From: Shewanella canadensis
GTDB lineage: Bacteria > Pseudomonadota > Gammaproteobacteria > Enterobacterales > Shewanellaceae
Assembly (NCBI RefSeq): GCF_003966225.1
Contig: NZ_RXNU01000017.1
Location: 1-64,000 of the forward strand
Direction: 5' to 3'
Length of the DNA: 64,000 nt
The notes under the pieces are model-generated. The model had not been told where the DNA came from. It was given only the letters and a program-made list of their open reading frames with translations, and searched no databases. Positions 63,250-64,000 of this stretch are shown piece after piece (within the stretch, counting starts at the first letter, position 1; each line of letters starts with the position of its first letter). The position numbers and the translations under genes were made by a program.

Positions 63250-64000
63250 CTACTTACAGATTGGGAAGCCGAGAGCTTCACGGGCTTGATAGTAAGACTC
63301 CGCAACGCCTTTAGCCATAGTACGAACGCGTAAGATATAACGCTGGCGTTCAGTAACAGAGATAGCGTGGCGTGCATCAAGCAGGTTAAATGCGTGAGAG
63401 GCCTTCATAACTTGCTCGTAGGCAGGCAGTGGAAGGGGCTTTTCTAGTGTGAGTAGACGTTGACAAGCTTTCTCGCAATCATCAAAGTTTCTAAATAACA
63501 CTTCAACGTTAGCGTGTTCAAAGTTATAAGCTGACTGTTCAACTTCGTTCTGGTGGAAAATATCACCATACATAACTTTGCCCATTGGGCCGTCTGTCCA
63601 CACTAGATCGTATACGTTATCAACTTCCTGGATGTACATCGCAAGGCGTTCGAGACCGTAAGTGATCTCGCCAGTGACTGGCTTACACTCTAATCCACCT
63701 ACTTGCTGGAAGTAAGTGAACTGTGAGACTTCCATGCCGTTTAACCAGACTTCCCAACCAAGACCCCAAGCGCCCAGAGTCGGTGACTCCCAGTTGTCTT
63801 CAACAAAGCGCACGTCATGGATGTCCATGTCGATACCAGCGGCTGCTAAAGAACCAAGATAAAGCTCTTGAATATTGTCCGGAGACGGCTTTAACACTAC
63901 TTGGAATTGATAGAAGTGTTGTAGGCGATTCGGGTTGTCGCCGTAACGGCCATCAGTAGGGCGGCGACTAGGTTGAACATAAGCACAGCTCATCGGCTCT
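63250..64000 (-). CDS. glyQ: Glycyl-tRNA synthetase alpha subunit, 5' end missing
   Basis: GlyQ is the catalytic class II subunit. The visible 250 residues include SCAYVQPSRRPTDGRYGDNPNRLQHFYQFQVV and LGAWGLGWEVWLNGMEVSQFTYFQQVGG. In homologues about 50 more residues (ending GPEP) precede, and the frame is open to the window edge, where GAGCCG (Glu-Pro) is seen. So the gene is truncated only by the window. Confidence 0.96.
   Translation of the reverse strand, partial: EPMSCAYVQPSRRPTDGRYGDNPNRLQHFYQFQVVLKPSPDNIQELYLGSLAAAGIDMDIHDVRFVEDNWESPTLGAWGLGWEVWLNGMEVSQFTYFQQVGGLECKPVTGEITYGLERLAMYIQEVDNVYDLVWTDGPMGKVMYGDIFHQNEVEQSAYNFEHANVEVLFRNFDDCEKACQRLLTLEKPLPLPAYEQVMKASHAFNLLDARHAISVTERQRYILRVRTMAKGVAESYYQAREALGFPICK

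Overview
The window is a chromosomal replication-origin region of a gammaproteobacterium, almost certainly Shewanella. The gene order (atpIBEFHAGDC, parB-parA, rsmG-mnmG, oriC, mioC; then mnmE, yidC, yidD, rnpA, rpmH, dnaA, dnaN, recF, gyrB, then glyS-glyQ), the 300-residue stand-alone MenB, and the dense GATC sites of a Dam/SeqA-type origin all fit that genus. No tRNA gene and no CRISPR array were seen.

Layout. 1-780: 5' end of a 16S rRNA gene on the minus strand, with its leader, boxA and two promoters. 780-4120: ccoG, a small unknown protein, menB and a small DUF2061 membrane protein. 4140-8081: the PhoB-type regulated pstSCAB phosphate transporter, without phoU. 8070-9500: a decayed, chimeric yheO fragment and an intact IS481-like transposase ORF whose third catalytic acid appears to be lost. 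9533-13558: a likely cysteine-catabolism module (YheO-type regulator, CyuA desulfidase, RidA, amino-acid permease). 13580-18700: glmS with a DeoR-type regulator and a strong palindromic operator, then a Fur-box-preceded TonB receptor. 18814-27733: glmU, three 80-bp tandem repeats, and the complete F0F1 ATP synthase operon.

27960-33281: parB, parA, rsmG, mnmG, oriC and mioC. Four parS-like palindromes lie at 36537, 43067, 54573 and 57742, so ParB made from 28 kb could load around the origin. The origin (about 32450-32850) has 20 GATC sites and three perfect DnaA boxes. A second GATC/DnaA-box cluster lies directly upstream of dnaA (50440-50724).

33600-46430 is a variable segment between mioC and mnmE. 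It holds an alphaproteobacterial-looking UbiG-type methyltransferase, a chemoreceptor, a LysE exporter, a DUF1186/SEC-C protein, an HNH endonuclease and an unknown acidic protein bracketed by inverted copies of a 90-bp element, a sulfotransferase-like protein and a DEAH helicase. The 3' end of the helicase gene has been copied four more times downstream of its stop codon. This segment is rich in small repeats, including heptad-phased CTAG arrays. 46437-57047 is the conserved mnmE to gyrB block. 57330-59807 encodes 5-oxoprolinase (PxpABC), 60022-61065 an HDOD signalling protein, and 61169-64000 glycyl-tRNA synthetase; glyQ runs off the window edge.
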